Under the pieces are notes generated by a model. The model worked only from the letters and a program-made list of their open reading frames with translations, had not been told where the DNA came from and searched no databases. Shown here one piece after another: positions 36,346 to 46,048 of a stretch of DNA of 64,000 bases. How positions within the stretch are numbered: position 1 is the first letter of the stretch; the number at the start of each line of letters is the position of its first letter. The position numbers and the translations under genes were made by a program. Source of the stretch: Methylobacterium sp. WSM2598 (lineage in GTDB: Bacteria; Pseudomonadota; Alphaproteobacteria; Rhizobiales; Beijerinckiaceae); assembly GCF_000379105.1 (NCBI RefSeq), contig NZ_KB900609.1:836630-900629 (forward strand), read 5' to 3'.

Positions 36346-36689
36346 GCGGCCGCCCCCGCATCACCCGCGGGCGCCGCCCCGCGCGACCGCCCGTCTCCGG
36401 CGTCGCTCCGCATCCGGTCCTTCCCGTTCGAGAGCAGGGCTGCCCGTGCGAGAGCAGGGTTGCGAGGCGCTCGGCCGAGGCCGCGCGCGGGTGCCGATCC
36501 GCCACGGGGCGGGCGGGCGCCTTCGCTTCCTCATAACGCCCGTTTCCCGCCCCGAGCAATGGCGCGCGGTCGCGCGTCGGATCACCACACCGCCGCGCCG
36601 CGACCGGGCGCCCTGGCACGGCGGTTGCTGCCGGCGGCGGATCGAGGGAATGCCCCGCGCCCCGCCGCAGGCGGGGAGGAGACGACACC
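36346..36689. other. Divergent intergenic stretch, nothing specific seen
   Basis: 344 bases between the ActF-like gene and the ring-opening amidohydrolase gene; both promoters should lie here. Frames crossing it are shadows. Confidence 0.35.
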
Positions 36690-37799
36690 ATGCCCCGCCG
36701 CGCCGAGATCCTGCGCCTGCCGATGGCCGCCCCCGACGACGTCTCGGCCATCGCCGCGTCCCTGCGCGACGGGCGCCTCGATCCCGGCGACGTGGTCGCG
36801 GTCTTCGCCAAGACCGAGGGAAATGGCTGCGTCAACGACTTCACCCGCCCGCTGGCGGTGCAGGCCCTGCGCGGGCTGTTCGGGCCGCTGATCGGCGAGG
36901 CGGCGCTCGGCCGGATCGCCATGGTGATGTCGGGCGGCACCGAGGGCGGGCTCTCGCCGCACTGGCTCGTGATCGCCGCCCGGGAGGCGGCCGGGCCGGG
37001 CCCGGCCCTCGCGGTCGGGCAGGCCCGCACGCCGCCCCTCGCCGCCGAGGATCTCGGGCGCCGCGCCCAGGTCGAGATGGTGGCCGCCGGCGTGCGGGCG
37101 GCGATGCGCGAGGCCGGACTCGACGCCGGTCAGGTCCATTACGTCCAGGTGAAGTGCCCGCTCCTCACCTCGGAGCGGATCGGGGCGGCCCTCGCCCGCG
37201 GCGCGGCACCCGCGACCCGGGACACGCTCAAGTCGATGGGCCTCTCGCGCGCGGCCGCGGCGCTCGGCGCCGCCCTCGCCCTTGGCGAGGTCCCGGCCGC
37301 CGCGATCGGCGAGACCGTGGCGGAGACCGATCCGGGACGTCACGCCCGCCGCTGCGGCGCCTCCGCGGGGGTCGAGCTCCTCGACCACGAGGTCGTGGTG
37401 ATGGGGATGTCGCCCGACTGGACCGGCCCCCTGGTCATCGATCACGCCGTGATGGCGGACGCGATCGACCTCCGGCCGGTCGCGGCCTGCCTGGGGCGGC
37501 TCGGCCTGCTCGGGCCGGACGGGTTCGTGGACGAGGCCGGCCGGGCCAGGCTCGCCGCCCTCCTCGCCAAGGCCGAGGCCTCGGCGGACGGCGCGATCCG
37601 GGGCCGGCGGCACACGATGCTGACCGATTCCGACATCGCGCCGACCCGCCACGCCCGCGGCTTCGTGGCGGGGGCGCTCGCGGGCCTCGTCGGCGCCACC
37701 GACCTGTTCGTCTCCGGCGGGGCCGAGTTCCAGGGGCCGGACGGGGGCGGGCCGGTGGCGGTGATCGCGCGGCGGAGCGGCGCGGCCGGTCCGGCCTGA
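36690..37799 (+). CDS. Ring-opening amidohydrolase (cyanuric acid amidohydrolase/barbiturase family)
   Basis: A 369-residue member of the AtzD/TrzD/barbiturase family, which hydrolyses cyclic amides such as cyanuric acid or barbiturate. The protein is three tandem similar domains with Ser/Lys dyads: SGGTEGGLSPHWLVI in domain 1, VHYVQVKCPLLTSERIG then ALGAALALGEV in domain 2, and HTMLTDSDIAPTRHARGFVA with SGGAEFQGPDGGGPVAVIAR in domain 3. Length is normal. No biuret or urea amidase genes adjoin, so the physiological ring substrate is unknown. Confidence 0.88.
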   Translation: MPRRAEILRLPMAAPDDVSAIAASLRDGRLDPGDVVAVFAKTEGNGCVNDFTRPLAVQALRGLFGPLIGEAALGRIAMVMSGGTEGGLSPHWLVIAAREAAGPGPALAVGQARTPPLAAEDLGRRAQVEMVAAGVRAAMREAGLDAGQVHYVQVKCPLLTSERIGAALARGAAPATRDTLKSMGLSRAAAALGAALALGEVPAAAIGETVAETDPGRHARRCGASAGVELLDHEVVVMGMSPDWTGPLVIDHAVMADAIDLRPVAACLGRLGLLGPDGFVDEAGRARLAALLAKAEASADGAIRGRRHTMLTDSDIAPTRHARGFVAGALAGLVGATDLFVSGGAEFQGPDGGGPVAVIARRSGAAGPA

Positions 37800-37819
37800 C
37801 GGGGCGCCTTGCGCGGCTC

Positions 37820-38377
37820 TCAGGCCGCGTCCCGCACCTTCTCGACGTCGATCACGAGGCCGGCCGGCGTCATCCGCTCGCGGGCGACCAGCCGGTCGCC
37901 CGGCGCGAACACCCCGAGGGGAACGTCCCGGTCGGGGAGCACCACGGTCGCGTGCTTGTTCACGAACACGATCACGTGCCGCTTCCGGGGCAGCGAGGCC
38001 ACCGACCAGCGCTTGAGCTGGGCGTAGTAGGGATCGCGCTTCCACGCGCCCGCCTGGCCCGGATCGACCTGGACGTTCAGGAAGCGGGTGACCGGATCCT
38101 GGGTCAGCACCATCTTGGCCCGGTCCGGCTTCCATTCCGGGCCGAGCCAGCCCTCGGTCATCCACAGGCAGTGGAAGGCCCGGCAATGATCCGGCCGCGT
38201 CGCGTGGATGCCGCAGCCCCGGCCGGCGACGGCGTGCCGGCACCACGTCCCGGCGACGCTCTCCACCGCCGGCACGTCGAAGACCTTGCAGCACAGGGTG
38301 CAGGCGCCGCAGGCGCGCCCGGGCGCGGGCTGGGAGACGAGGGAGGCGGGGTCGATCATGCTTGGAAGAGGTCTCAT
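37820..38377 (-). CDS. YkgJ-type cysteine-cluster protein
   Basis: A 185-residue protein with the CxxCxxCC pattern of the YkgJ/Fli B-related zinc or iron cluster family: CGACTLCCKVFDVP near residue 25, then GTWCRHAVAGRGCGIHATRP and DHCRAFHCLWM. Cys and His are clustered in the first 75 residues; the rest is beta-rich (RHVIVFVNKHATVVLPDRDV). Function is not defined for this family. The ATG at 38377 is preferred (AAGGCGG upstream) over the Met at 38404. It converges with the amidohydrolase gene, 20 bases apart. Confidence 0.78.
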   Translation of the reverse strand: MRPLPSMIDPASLVSQPAPGRACGACTLCCKVFDVPAVESVAGTWCRHAVAGRGCGIHATRPDHCRAFHCLWMTEGWLGPEWKPDRAKMVLTQDPVTRFLNVQVDPGQAGAWKRDPYYAQLKRWSVASLPRKRHVIVFVNKHATVVLPDRDVPLGVFAPGDRLVARERMTPAGLVIDVEKVRDAA

Positions 38378-38499
38378 GCGCGGGCCGCCTTGGTGCGGGG
38401 GCATCGCGCCGCTAGTGTGGCGGCGGGCGGTTTTCTCCGAAGCGCCCCGAGAGGCCCGCGGCCATCCCGCGGAGCGGCCGAGATCCCGGGACCCTGCCG

Positions 38500-39882
38500 A
38501 TGCTGTCGAACCTCGCCACCCGCGACGTCGAGACCCTGATCCATCCCTATACCAACCTCGCGCTGTTTCGCGAGACCGGGCCGCTCGTCCTCGACCGCGG
38601 CCACGGCGTCTGGGTCTACGACACCGACGGCCGGCCCTACCTCGAGGGCATGGCGGGGCTGTGGTGCACGGCGCTCGGCTACTCGAACGAGGAGCTGGTC
38701 GAGGCCGCCCGCGAGCAGATGGCGCGGCTGCCCTTCACGCACCTGTTCTCCGGCCGCAGCCACGACCCGGCGATCGAACTCGCCGAGATCCTGAAGGAGC
38801 TGGCGCCGATCCCGGTCTCGAAGGTGTTCTTCACCTCCTCGGGCTCCGAGGCGAACGACACCCAGGTCAAGCTCACCTGGTACCTCAACAACGCGCTCGG
38901 GCGGCCGCGCAAGAAGAAGATCATCTCGCACGTCAAGGGCTATCACGGGGTCACGGTGGCCTCGGCCTCGCTCACCGGCCTGCCCGCCAACCACGCGGAT
39001 TGGGACCTGCCGCTGCCGGGCTTCCTGCACGCGCGCTGCCCGCACCATTACCGCGGCGCCGAGCCGGGCGAGAGCGAGGAGGCCTTCTCGGCCCGGCTCG
39101 CGGCCGAACTCGACGCGCTGATCCAGCGCGAGGATCCCGACACGGTCGCGGCCTTCATCGCCGAGCCGGTGCTCGGCGCGGGCGGCGCCATCGTGCCGCC
39201 GACAGGGTATTTCGAGGCGATCGGGCGCGTGCTCGCCGCCTACGACATCCGCTTCGTGGCCGACGAGGTGATCTGCGGGTTCGGCCGGCTCGGGACGTGG
39301 TTCGGCGCCGAGACGATGGGGATGCGGCCCGCCAGCCTGTCCTTCGCCAAGGCGATCACCTCGGCCTACATGCCCCTCGGCGGCCTCACGGTGGAGGAGC
39401 CGCTCTACCAGGCGATGCTCGACGAGAGCCGCAAGATCGGCACCTTCGGACACGGCACCACCTATTCGGGGCATCCGGTCGCCTGCGCGGTCGCCATCAA
39501 GGCGCTGGAGATCTACCGGCGCGACCGCCTCGTCGAGGCGGCCTCCGAGAAGGCGCCGCACTTTCAGCGCCGGCTCTCGGCCCTGGCGGAGCATCCCCTG
39601 GTCGGCGAGGCGCGCGGCATCGGCCTGATCGGGGGCCTCGAGATCGTGGCCGACAAGGCGACGAAGCGCCAGTACGACCCGAAGGCCGGGGTCGCCGCCC
39701 GCTGCGTGGCCTTCGCGCAGGCCGAGGGGCTGATCGTGCGCTTCCTCGCGGGCGACCGGGTCGCGGTCTGCCCTCCCCTGGTGATCACGCCCGACGAGAT
39801 CGACGCGCTGTTCGACCGGCTCGCCCGCGCCCTCGACCGCACCGCGGAGTGGATCCGTCAGGAGAACCTGACGGCGGTCTGA
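38500..39882 (+). CDS. Class III omega-aminotransferase
   Basis: A 460-residue PLP enzyme of the omega-amino acid/pyruvate transaminase group. Visible: LIHPYTNLALFRETGPLVLD, MAGLWCTALGYSNEELVEAA, FTSSGSEANDTQVKLTWYLN, VKGYHGVTVASASLTGL, EPVLGAGGAIVPP, VADEVICGFGRLG and the PLP Lys in LSFAKAITSAYMPLGG. Members move amino groups from beta-alanine, polyamines or amines to pyruvate. Single gene; divergent from the YkgJ-type gene. Confidence 0.88.
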   Translation: MLSNLATRDVETLIHPYTNLALFRETGPLVLDRGHGVWVYDTDGRPYLEGMAGLWCTALGYSNEELVEAAREQMARLPFTHLFSGRSHDPAIELAEILKELAPIPVSKVFFTSSGSEANDTQVKLTWYLNNALGRPRKKKIISHVKGYHGVTVASASLTGLPANHADWDLPLPGFLHARCPHHYRGAEPGESEEAFSARLAAELDALIQREDPDTVAAFIAEPVLGAGGAIVPPTGYFEAIGRVLAAYDIRFVADEVICGFGRLGTWFGAETMGMRPASLSFAKAITSAYMPLGGLTVEEPLYQAMLDESRKIGTFGHGTTYSGHPVACAVAIKALEIYRRDRLVEAASEKAPHFQRRLSALAEHPLVGEARGIGLIGGLEIVADKATKRQYDPKAGVAARCVAFAQAEGLIVRFLAGDRVAVCPPLVITPDEIDALFDRLARALDRTAEWIRQENLTAV

Positions 39883-40274
39883 GACCCGCCCTCGCCGGCG
39901 CGGCGGCGACGACGATGCGGGACCGAGACCCCATGCAGCATCGCCGCACGCCACTCCGCTCAGGCGCTGCGACGACCGGTTCGGCCCTCCCGCTGGAGAG
40001 CCTGAACCGGTCAGCGGGGCTCTCCCGGGTCCTCGGCCGGGCAAGGCCGTTTCGTCGCGAAGAATGCGTCAAAGGTCAGAGATTTGGGCCGAGCCCGGTC
40101 CCATTCTGGTCCGGGTCGGCTCCCGTGTCGTTCATCTCGCGTCCATCTCTGGGGCGGGGCCGCCCCCACCTTGCCCCCGCCGGGCCGCAATGGCGCCCGA
40201 GAGCCGACCGGTTCGGCCGTTTTATCGGCGGCGACCGGCCGAGCGAGAGCCGAGGTGACGAGAGGAACGAACTG
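39883..40274. other. Intergenic stretch, nothing recognised
   Basis: 392 bases after the aminotransferase gene. Frames on both strands look like shadows; no palindrome was noted. Confidence 0.3.
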
Positions 40275-40463
40275 ATGGTGTCGCAAGCGCAGAGCCCGAC
40301 CGAAGCGGCCACGAACCGCCCGCGCGAGGCTGGCGTGACGGCCGGATTCCGTCCCCTGGCGCTGCCGGCCCTCGCGGCGGCGGCCCGCGCGACCCGGGGC
40401 AAGCCCGACTGCGCCACCGCGGCGCGCCGGCCGATCCGGCACGAGCACGAGATCGCCGATTGA
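40275..40463 (+). CDS. Small hypothetical protein (62 aa)
   Basis: MVSQAQSPTEAATNRPREAG through RPIRHEHEIAD. The ATG has AGAGGAACGAACTG upstream, a good ribosome binding site, which is the main support. Composition is Ala/Arg-rich with no fold signature. It is not recognised as a family. Confidence 0.45.
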   Translation: MVSQAQSPTEAATNRPREAGVTAGFRPLALPALAAAARATRGKPDCATAARRPIRHEHEIAD

Positions 40464-40558
40464 TGGGGATGCGCGTCCGCGGTTGAACCGGTTGTTCACG
40501 GTTGACCTGTTCCCCTGAGCCGTGGGCCGGCGGCCACGCGCCGGGGGAACTCGCGTCG

Positions 40559-41479
40559 ATGCTGATCATGCCGAGCCGGCGACAGGTCCTGACGGGCGCC
40601 GCCGGTCTCGCGGCGCTCGGAGCCGGGGCGGGCCTCTACGGCGGCGCGGTCGAGCCCGCCTGGCGCCTCGTGGTCACTCCCTACGCGCCGCGCCCGGCGA
40701 ACTGGCCGCGGGCCCTGTCGCTGCGCATCGCCGCGCTCGCCGATTTCCACGTCGGCGAGCCCTGGATGTCGCTGGGGCGCGTCGAGGAGATCGTCGCGGC
40801 GACGAACGCCCTCGCTCCCGACCTCGTCCTCCTGCTCGGGGATTACCCCGGCGCGCGGCCGGTCGCCCTGCGGCGGGTGGCGCTCGCGGATTTCGCCAAG
40901 CGGCTGGCGTCCCTGCGGGCACCGCTCGGCGTGCACGCGGTCCTGGGCAACCACGATTGGTGGGACGATGCCGCCGCCCAGGCGCGGCGGCGCGGCCCGG
41001 TCGAGGCGCGCCGGGTGCTGGAGGCGCAGGGGATCACGGTCCTGGAGAACGCGGCCCTGCGGCTCGTGAAGGACGGGCAGCCCTTCTGGCTCGCGGGACT
41101 CGCCTACCAGGAGCCCTTCGTGCCGCAGGGGCTCTGGCACGGCCTCGCCGACATTCCCGGCACCCTCGCCGCCGTGACGGACGACGCGCCGGTGATCCTG
41201 ATGGCGCACGAGCCCGACATCTTCCCGCAGGTTCCCGGTCGGGTCGCCCTCACCCTCGCCGGCCACACCCACGGCGGGCAGGTGCGCCTCCTCGGCCACT
41301 CGCCGGTCACGGCCTCGCGCTTCGGCCAGCGCTACGTCTACGGCCACGTGGTCGAGAATGGCCGCCACCTCGTCGTCTCGGGCGGGCTCGGCCTCAGCCG
41401 GATCCCGGTGCGGCTCGGCGTGCCGCCCGAGATCGTGCTCGTCCGGCTGACCGGCGCCGCGGCCGGCGCCCAGGTCTGA
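40559..41479 (+). CDS. Calcineurin-like metallophosphoesterase with Tat leader
   Basis: A 306-residue enzyme of the YaeI/YkuE type, often acting on lipid or nucleotide phosphates at the membrane surface. Two-metal motifs are all present: LADFHVGEPWMS (DxH), LLLGDYPG (GD), VLGNHDWWDD (GNHD), LMAHEPDIF (H), LAGHTHGGQVRL (GHTH). The leader MPSRRQVLTGAAGLAALGAG has a twin-arginine form (SRRQVL), so export is likely. Start at 40559 has GGGGGAAC upstream. A REP-like palindrome follows the stop directly and may end the transcript. Confidence 0.85.
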   Translation: MLIMPSRRQVLTGAAGLAALGAGAGLYGGAVEPAWRLVVTPYAPRPANWPRALSLRIAALADFHVGEPWMSLGRVEEIVAATNALAPDLVLLLGDYPGARPVALRRVALADFAKRLASLRAPLGVHAVLGNHDWWDDAAAQARRRGPVEARRVLEAQGITVLENAALRLVKDGQPFWLAGLAYQEPFVPQGLWHGLADIPGTLAAVTDDAPVILMAHEPDIFPQVPGRVALTLAGHTHGGQVRLLGHSPVTASRFGQRYVYGHVVENGRHLVVSGGLGLSRIPVRLGVPPEIVLVRLTGAAAGAQV

Positions 41480-41514
41480 TCCGGGATCCGCTCGATCGAA
41501 GCGGATCCCGGATC
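41478..41514. repeat. REP-like palindrome 1
   Basis: Perfect 15-base arms, GATCCGGGATCCGCT and AGCGGATCCCGGATC, around a 7-base loop, beginning at the metallophosphoesterase stop codon. Related palindromes occur at 44317-44345 and 46012-46048. Confidence 0.75.
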
Positions 41515-41681
41515 ACACGCCTGCGCGGCGCCTGAGCGCGGCACCTGAGCGAAGCCGTCATCCGCATGGCCGACATGGGAGATGGCGAAGCCATCACCCG
41601 GACGTCGGATGAGACCGGCGGTCCTGTCTCATGACCGCCGGTGCCGTTCTCCGCCCGCGCCCCTCCGGGGCGCCCGCTCCC

Positions 41682-43214
41682 TCAGAGCGGGATGTTGTCG
41701 TGCTTCTTCCAGGGCTGCTCCACCCTCTTGGGACGCAGCATGGCCAGGACCCGCGCCACCCGGCGGCGGGTCGAGTGAGGCATGATCACCTCGTCGATGT
41801 AGCCCCGCTCCGCCGCCACGAACGGCGACATGAAGCGCTCCTCGTACTCGGCCGTGCGCGCCGCGATCTTGTCGGGATCGCCCATGTCCTGCCGGAAGAT
41901 GATCTCGACCGCGCCCTTGGCGCCCATCACGGCGATCTGCGCGCTCGGCCAGGCGTAGTTCACGTCCCCGCCGATGTGCTTGGAGGCCATGACGTCGTAG
42001 GCGCCGCCGAAGGCCTTGCGGGTGATGACGGTGACGAGCGGCACCGTCGCCTGGCTGTAGGCGAAGAGCAGCTTGGCGCCGTGCTTGATGAGCCCGCCAT
42101 ATTCCTGCGCCGTCCCGGGCAGGAAGCCCGGCACGTCCACGAAGGTGACGATCGGGATGCCGAACGCGTCGCAGAAGCGCACGAAGCGGGCCGCCTTGCG
42201 CGAGGCGTCCGCGTCGAGCACGCCGGCCAGCACCATCGGCTGGTTGGCGACCAGCCCGACCGTGCGCCCCTCGATCCGCCCGAAGCCCGTGATGATGTTG
42301 CGCGCGAAGGCCGCCTGGATCTCGAAGAAGTCGCCCTCGTCGACCACCCGGCGGATCAGCTCGCCCATGTCGTAGGGCTTGTTGGGGTTGTCCGGGATCA
42401 GGGTGTCGAGGCTCTTGTCGAGCCGGGAGGGGTCGTCGAAGCTCTCGATCTCCGGCGCGCCCTCGAGGTTGTTGGCCGGCAGGAAGTCCATCAGGCGCCG
42501 GATCTGCAGGATCGCCTCGACGTCGTTCTCGTAGGCGCCGTCCGCGATCGAGGACTTGGCGGTGTGGACCTTGGCGCCGCCGAGCTCCTCGGCGGTGACG
42601 ACCTCGTTGGTCACGGTCTTGACCACGTCCGGGCCGGTCACGAACATGTAGCTGGTGTCGCGGACCATGAAGATGAAGTCGGTCATGGCCGGCGAGTAGA
42701 CGTCGCCGCCGGCGCACGGCCCCATGATCACCGAAATCTGCGGGATCACGCCCGAGGCGAGGACGTTGCGCTTGAAGACCTCGCCGTAGCCGCCGAGCGC
42801 GGCGACGCCCTCCTGGATGCGGGCGCCGCCGGCATCGAACAGGCCGATGATCGGGGCGCGCATCTTGAGGGCCATGTCCTGGACCTTGATGATCTTCTGG
42901 GCGTGCGCCTCCGAGAGCGAGCCGCCGAACACCGTGAAGTCCTTGGAGAAGACGAAGACGGTGCGGCCGTTGATGGTGCCCCAGCCGGTGACGACGCCGT
43001 CGCCCGGGATCTTCTGCCTCTCCATGCCGAAGTCGATGGAGCGGTGCTGGACGAACATGTCGAATTCCTCGAACGAGCCGGTGTCGAGGAGGAGTTCGAT
43101 GCGCTCCCGCGCCGTGAGCTTGCCGCGCTTGTGCTGGGCCGCCACACGGCTCTCGCCGCCGCCGAGCCGGGCCTGCGCGCGCCGCTGGTCCAGCCGATCG
43201 AGGATGTCCTTCAT
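41682..43214 (-). CDS. pccB: Acyl-CoA carboxylase beta subunit (propionyl-CoA type)
   Basis: A 510-residue carboxyltransferase that moves CO2 from biotin to propionyl-CoA, giving methylmalonyl-CoA. Typical segments: [99 protein letters not shown], and the ending [15 protein letters not shown]. The ATG at 43214 begins at the family's usual point ([20 protein letters not shown]); the long upstream in-frame extension is not coding-like. The biotin-carrying alpha subunit is not in this window. It is divergent from the ABC-2 permease gene. Confidence 0.88.
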   Translation of the reverse strand: MKDILDRLDQRRAQARLGGGESRVAAQHKRGKLTARERIELLLDTGSFEEFDMFVQHRSIDFGMERQKIPGDGVVTGWGTINGRTVFVFSKDFTVFGGSLSEAHAQKIIKVQDMALKMRAPIIGLFDAGGARIQEGVAALGGYGEVFKRNVLASGVIPQISVIMGPCAGGDVYSPAMTDFIFMVRDTSYMFVTGPDVVKTVTNEVVTAEELGGAKVHTAKSSIADGAYENDVEAILQIRRLMDFLPANNLEGAPEIESFDDPSRLDKSLDTLIPDNPNKPYDMGELIRRVVDEGDFFEIQAAFARNIITGFGRIEGRTVGLVANQPMVLAGVLDADASRKAARFVRFCDAFGIPIVTFVDVPGFLPGTAQEYGGLIKHGAKLLFAYSQATVPLVTVITRKAFGGAYDVMASKHIGGDVNYAWPSAQIAVMGAKGAVEIIFRQDMGDPDKIAARTAEYEERFMSPFVAAERGYIDEVIMPHSTRRRVARVLAMLRPKRVEQPWKKHDNIPL

Positions 43215-43516
43215 TGCCTGCCGCCTGTTTTCGTCGAGCGCCCAAAGCCGCAAGGCTTGGCGGTATCGGGGAAATGCGGCTCTAGCACGCGGCCGCAGCG
43301 CCGCAAAACCGGCCGGATGGCCGAGAGACCTTGGCCGAGAGACCTTGGCCGAGGGGCCGTCGTCCGCCGAGGGAGGAGGCGCGCCGGCCCCTCGCGGCCG
43401 GCTCCTCGGGGCCGGGCCCGGTCGCGGCCCGCGCGGCCGGGCCATCGCCAGCCTTGCGGACGCCGCAAAGGGAGTCCAGAGGGCGGCGCCGGAACCTCAC
43501 CGCGGGAGCGACGACT

Positions 43517-44314
43517 TTGGCGCATGCGACCGACAGGGCAACGCCGCTTCACCAGCAATCGGCCCTCCAGATCCAGCTGCAGGTGCTGCACGCGCTGATC
43601 CTGCGCGACATCCGCACGCGATTCGGCCGCACCATGTGGGGCTACGTGATCATCGTCGGCTGGCCGGTCGCCCACCTCTTCGTGCTGGTCGTCACCTTCC
43701 TGGTCCGAAAGGTCCCGGCGCCGATCGGCGAGAGCACGGCCCTGTTCATCCATACCGGCATGACGCCGATGATCATCTTCATCTATCTCTCCAGAAAGAT
43801 GATGGAGGGAGTTCTGATGAACAAGCCGCTCCTCTCATTTCCCGACGTGAAATTCCTGGATGTCTGCCTGTCGCGCGGATTGGTCGAGATTCTGAATGCG
43901 TGCATGAGCGTGTCGCTCATCATGTTCATTCTGGCCGTCTCCGGCGTCAATCCGATTCCCGACAATGCGTTTCTCGCCATTATGTCGATCCTGACCTCGA
44001 TCTTTTTCGCATTTGGTCTTGGTATAGTCTCTTGCAACGTCGTCCATATCTTCCCGCCCTTCCAGCTAGGGTTCGCCCTTTTCATTATTCTATTCTACGC
44101 CCTGAGTGGCGTGTTTTTTCTTCCGGACGGCATGCCGTCCGAAATTTATCACGTCATGTTGTGGAACCCGATGACGAACCTCATCATGGTGTTTCGATCC
44201 GCCTATTACCCTCAGTACACGCCCGACGCCTCACTCACGTATGTCGCGCTGGTGTCGGCACTTCTCACTTTTGTCGGATTGCTCTGGGAGCGGTTCTTCA
44301 CGCGCTACATCTGA
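43517..44314 (+). CDS. ABC-2 type polysaccharide-export permease (KpsM-like), ATPase missing
   Basis: A 265-residue inner-membrane permease with six helices: LHALILRDIRTRFGRTMWGY (cytoplasmic interface helix), VIIVGWPVAHLFVLVVTFL, and the conserved late motif WNPMTNLIMVFRSAYYP with final helix ALLTFVGLLWERFFTRYI. This is the capsule/polysaccharide ABC-2 type. The best start is the TTG at 43517, with GGGAG eight bases upstream; no good ATG exists. GC falls within the gene. No KpsT-like ATPase is beside it, so it must borrow one or is a stranded island remnant. Confidence 0.8.
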   Translation: MAHATDRATPLHQQSALQIQLQVLHALILRDIRTRFGRTMWGYVIIVGWPVAHLFVLVVTFLVRKVPAPIGESTALFIHTGMTPMIIFIYLSRKMMEGVLMNKPLLSFPDVKFLDVCLSRGLVEILNACMSVSLIMFILAVSGVNPIPDNAFLAIMSILTSIFFAFGLGIVSCNVVHIFPPFQLGFALFIILFYALSGVFFLPDGMPSEIYHVMLWNPMTNLIMVFRSAYYPQYTPDASLTYVALVSALLTFVGLLWERFFTRYI

Positions 44315-44316
44315 CA

Positions 44317-44345
44317 CGGGATCCGGTTGAGCTGAGCGGATCCCG
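44317..44345. repeat. REP-like palindrome 2
   Basis: CGGGATCCG and CGGATCCCG arms around an 11-base loop, 3 bases after the permease stop. Same family as 41478-41514. Confidence 0.6.
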
Positions 44346-44599
44346 CACCGGCCGGCCCGGGCGGCGGAGCCTGGCTGCGCCCGCCCGAGCGACGCCGGGA
44401 TCCGCATCGCGAGCGGCCGCCCGGGTATCGGACGTCGCCCGCCGGGCTCGGGGATCCGCCTCGCCAGCCTCTCACCTGACCGAGTGCCCTGTCCCGCCCC
44501 CCGGACTGAGTGGCGGCAGCCGTGTTACGCGTCGTGGATCTGACGCCGACCGCCTCGGCCCCATGACGTCCGTCAGCACCCGAACCGGAAGCGAAATCC

Positions 44600-45388
44600 G
44601 TGGACACGAGTCACGCCAATCAACTCCTTCGGGACGGCTATCCGAACGAGGCCGTTCTCAGCGGAGCCGATCCGTCGGACGCAATCAATGTGCTGAAGCA
44701 AAAGAGCCACGCTCATTTGGTAGTCAGGGGCGACTCGCTCTCGCTTCCGCGGCCGGTCCGATATGATGAATACGGCATTCACAATCCGTATCTTGCAACT
44801 CGGTTTGAGAATACATTTCCTTGCATATTAGCACAAAGATACGAATCGCATCTTAACAAAAAAGTATACATGACCAATACAAGCCTTAGGGGAATGCAGT
44901 GGCCTGCTTATGAGTCGGGGATCGGCCGTGGACTAGAGGACGTCTTATCAACGCTCGGCGCTGATATTTTCGTCAGTCTATGGGGATACACACAGATCTG
45001 GCTCCATAAGGAAGAAACCTCATCGTTCGACAAAATCGATGACATATCGGAGAAATATACGAAAACCATCAACGCGCTACAACAAAGATTCCCATTGATG
45101 ATCGTCGTTGTGGTCGATCTGCCGCTTCCGGGACCGGGGCTTTCTGAAAGATTTCCACGGATGGGTGATTACATCGATTTCTTCAATCAAAACAATTCAG
45201 AGCGCCTGAACAAAAATATCTTTCGATATACAATTCCTAATCATAAAACTATTCTACACGATGATCAGCAGCATTTTTCATCTGGCGGGCATTTAGCTAT
45301 TGCAGACGGCATATTTGATTTGACTATGAGCTGCGCACTATGCTATCACTCTTTTCAAAATATGCTTGCGGCTGACTCGGAAGTGTGA
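44600..45388 (+). CDS. SGNH/GDSL-like hydrolase domain protein, AT-rich
   Basis: A 262-residue protein with hallmarks of an SGNH fold: nucleophile block HLVVRGDSLSLPRP near residue 40, a VSLWGYTQIW segment where family members carry the G/N oxyanion block, and a late ILHDDQQHFSSGGHLAIAD with Asp and His (the DxxH...GH pattern). It may remove or add O-acyl groups on a glycan. Start is GTG at 44600 with GGAAG upstream. The gene is clearly richer in A+T than its neighbours (for example 44760-45370), indicating transfer. It follows the ABC-2 permease by 285 bases. Confidence 0.65.
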   Translation: MDTSHANQLLRDGYPNEAVLSGADPSDAINVLKQKSHAHLVVRGDSLSLPRPVRYDEYGIHNPYLATRFENTFPCILAQRYESHLNKKVYMTNTSLRGMQWPAYESGIGRGLEDVLSTLGADIFVSLWGYTQIWLHKEETSSFDKIDDISEKYTKTINALQQRFPLMIVVVVDLPLPGPGLSERFPRMGDYIDFFNQNNSERLNKNIFRYTIPNHKTILHDDQQHFSSGGHLAIADGIFDLTMSCALCYHSFQNMLAADSEV

Positions 45389-45888
45389 GACGCGGTGGAT
45401 GATGGCGGTTGGGCCGGGAGTGAAGCGGTTCATGCGGCCGGCCCACCTCGGAGACGCTCATTCACGCAGCGCCGCTCTGGCCAATGGCGGGCGGGCGGCG
45501 TGGGATGACGAAGCGGGCGTCGCGGGGTCCCCGCCAGGAGATGCCGGCAGGCCGCCCCTACCGATGCACGTCCTCCCATCATCCCAGTCACCCGCCCGCC
45601 CTTGGCACCCGCCCGCCCTTGGCCAGAGTCCCGCTGAAGCGCTGTTTGGAACGCGCGAGGACGACGCGGCGAGGACGCTGCCGGTTGAATGGCGGCGCCG
45701 TCCGTTCTCGTCGGGTGCCGGGTGCCCATCGCGGGCCAGACCGCCGGAACGAGGCATGAGGCACGAGGGTCCGTCCCGCCATCTGCTCTGAAGGATGCGG
45801 GGCCCCTGAGGCCCCGCTGACCACCCTGAACCGATCCCCGACCCGCCCTTCCCGGCCCCGGTCCGGCGGCAACGCGGCATCATACCCA

Positions 45889-46010
45889 ATCCGCTTGATC
45901 CCTTCGGGATGGCGGATTGGGGCTTCGCTCACGCGCCGCGCGGGCTCATGATCCGCTTGATTCCTTCGGGATGGCGGATTGGGGCTTCGCTCACGCGCCG
46001 CGCGGGCTTG
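45889..46010. repeat. Tandem direct repeat, two units with 62-base period
   Basis: Each unit starts ATCCGCTTGAT and contains CCTTCGGGATGGCGGATTGG and GCTTCGCTCACGCGCCGCGC. Units begin at 45889 and 45951 and are almost identical. Confidence 0.8.
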
Positions 46011-46011
46011 G

Positions 46012-46048
46012 GATCCGGGATCCGCTTCGATCAACCGGATCCCGGATC
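46012..46048. repeat. REP-like palindrome 3
   Basis: GATCCGGGATCCG and CGGATCCCGGATC arms (13 bases, perfect) around an 11-base spacer, directly after the tandem repeat. Confidence 0.75.

Noticed and set aside
45366..45791. 141-codon plus-strand frame after the SGNH-like gene
   Set aside because: Overlaps the end of the SGNH-like gene, then has low-complexity Arg/Pro/Ala composition as in non-coding high-GC DNA.
45889..46010. Possible CRISPR array
   Set aside because: Only two units, without spacer-like unique sequence and with no cas genes; it is a simple tandem duplication.
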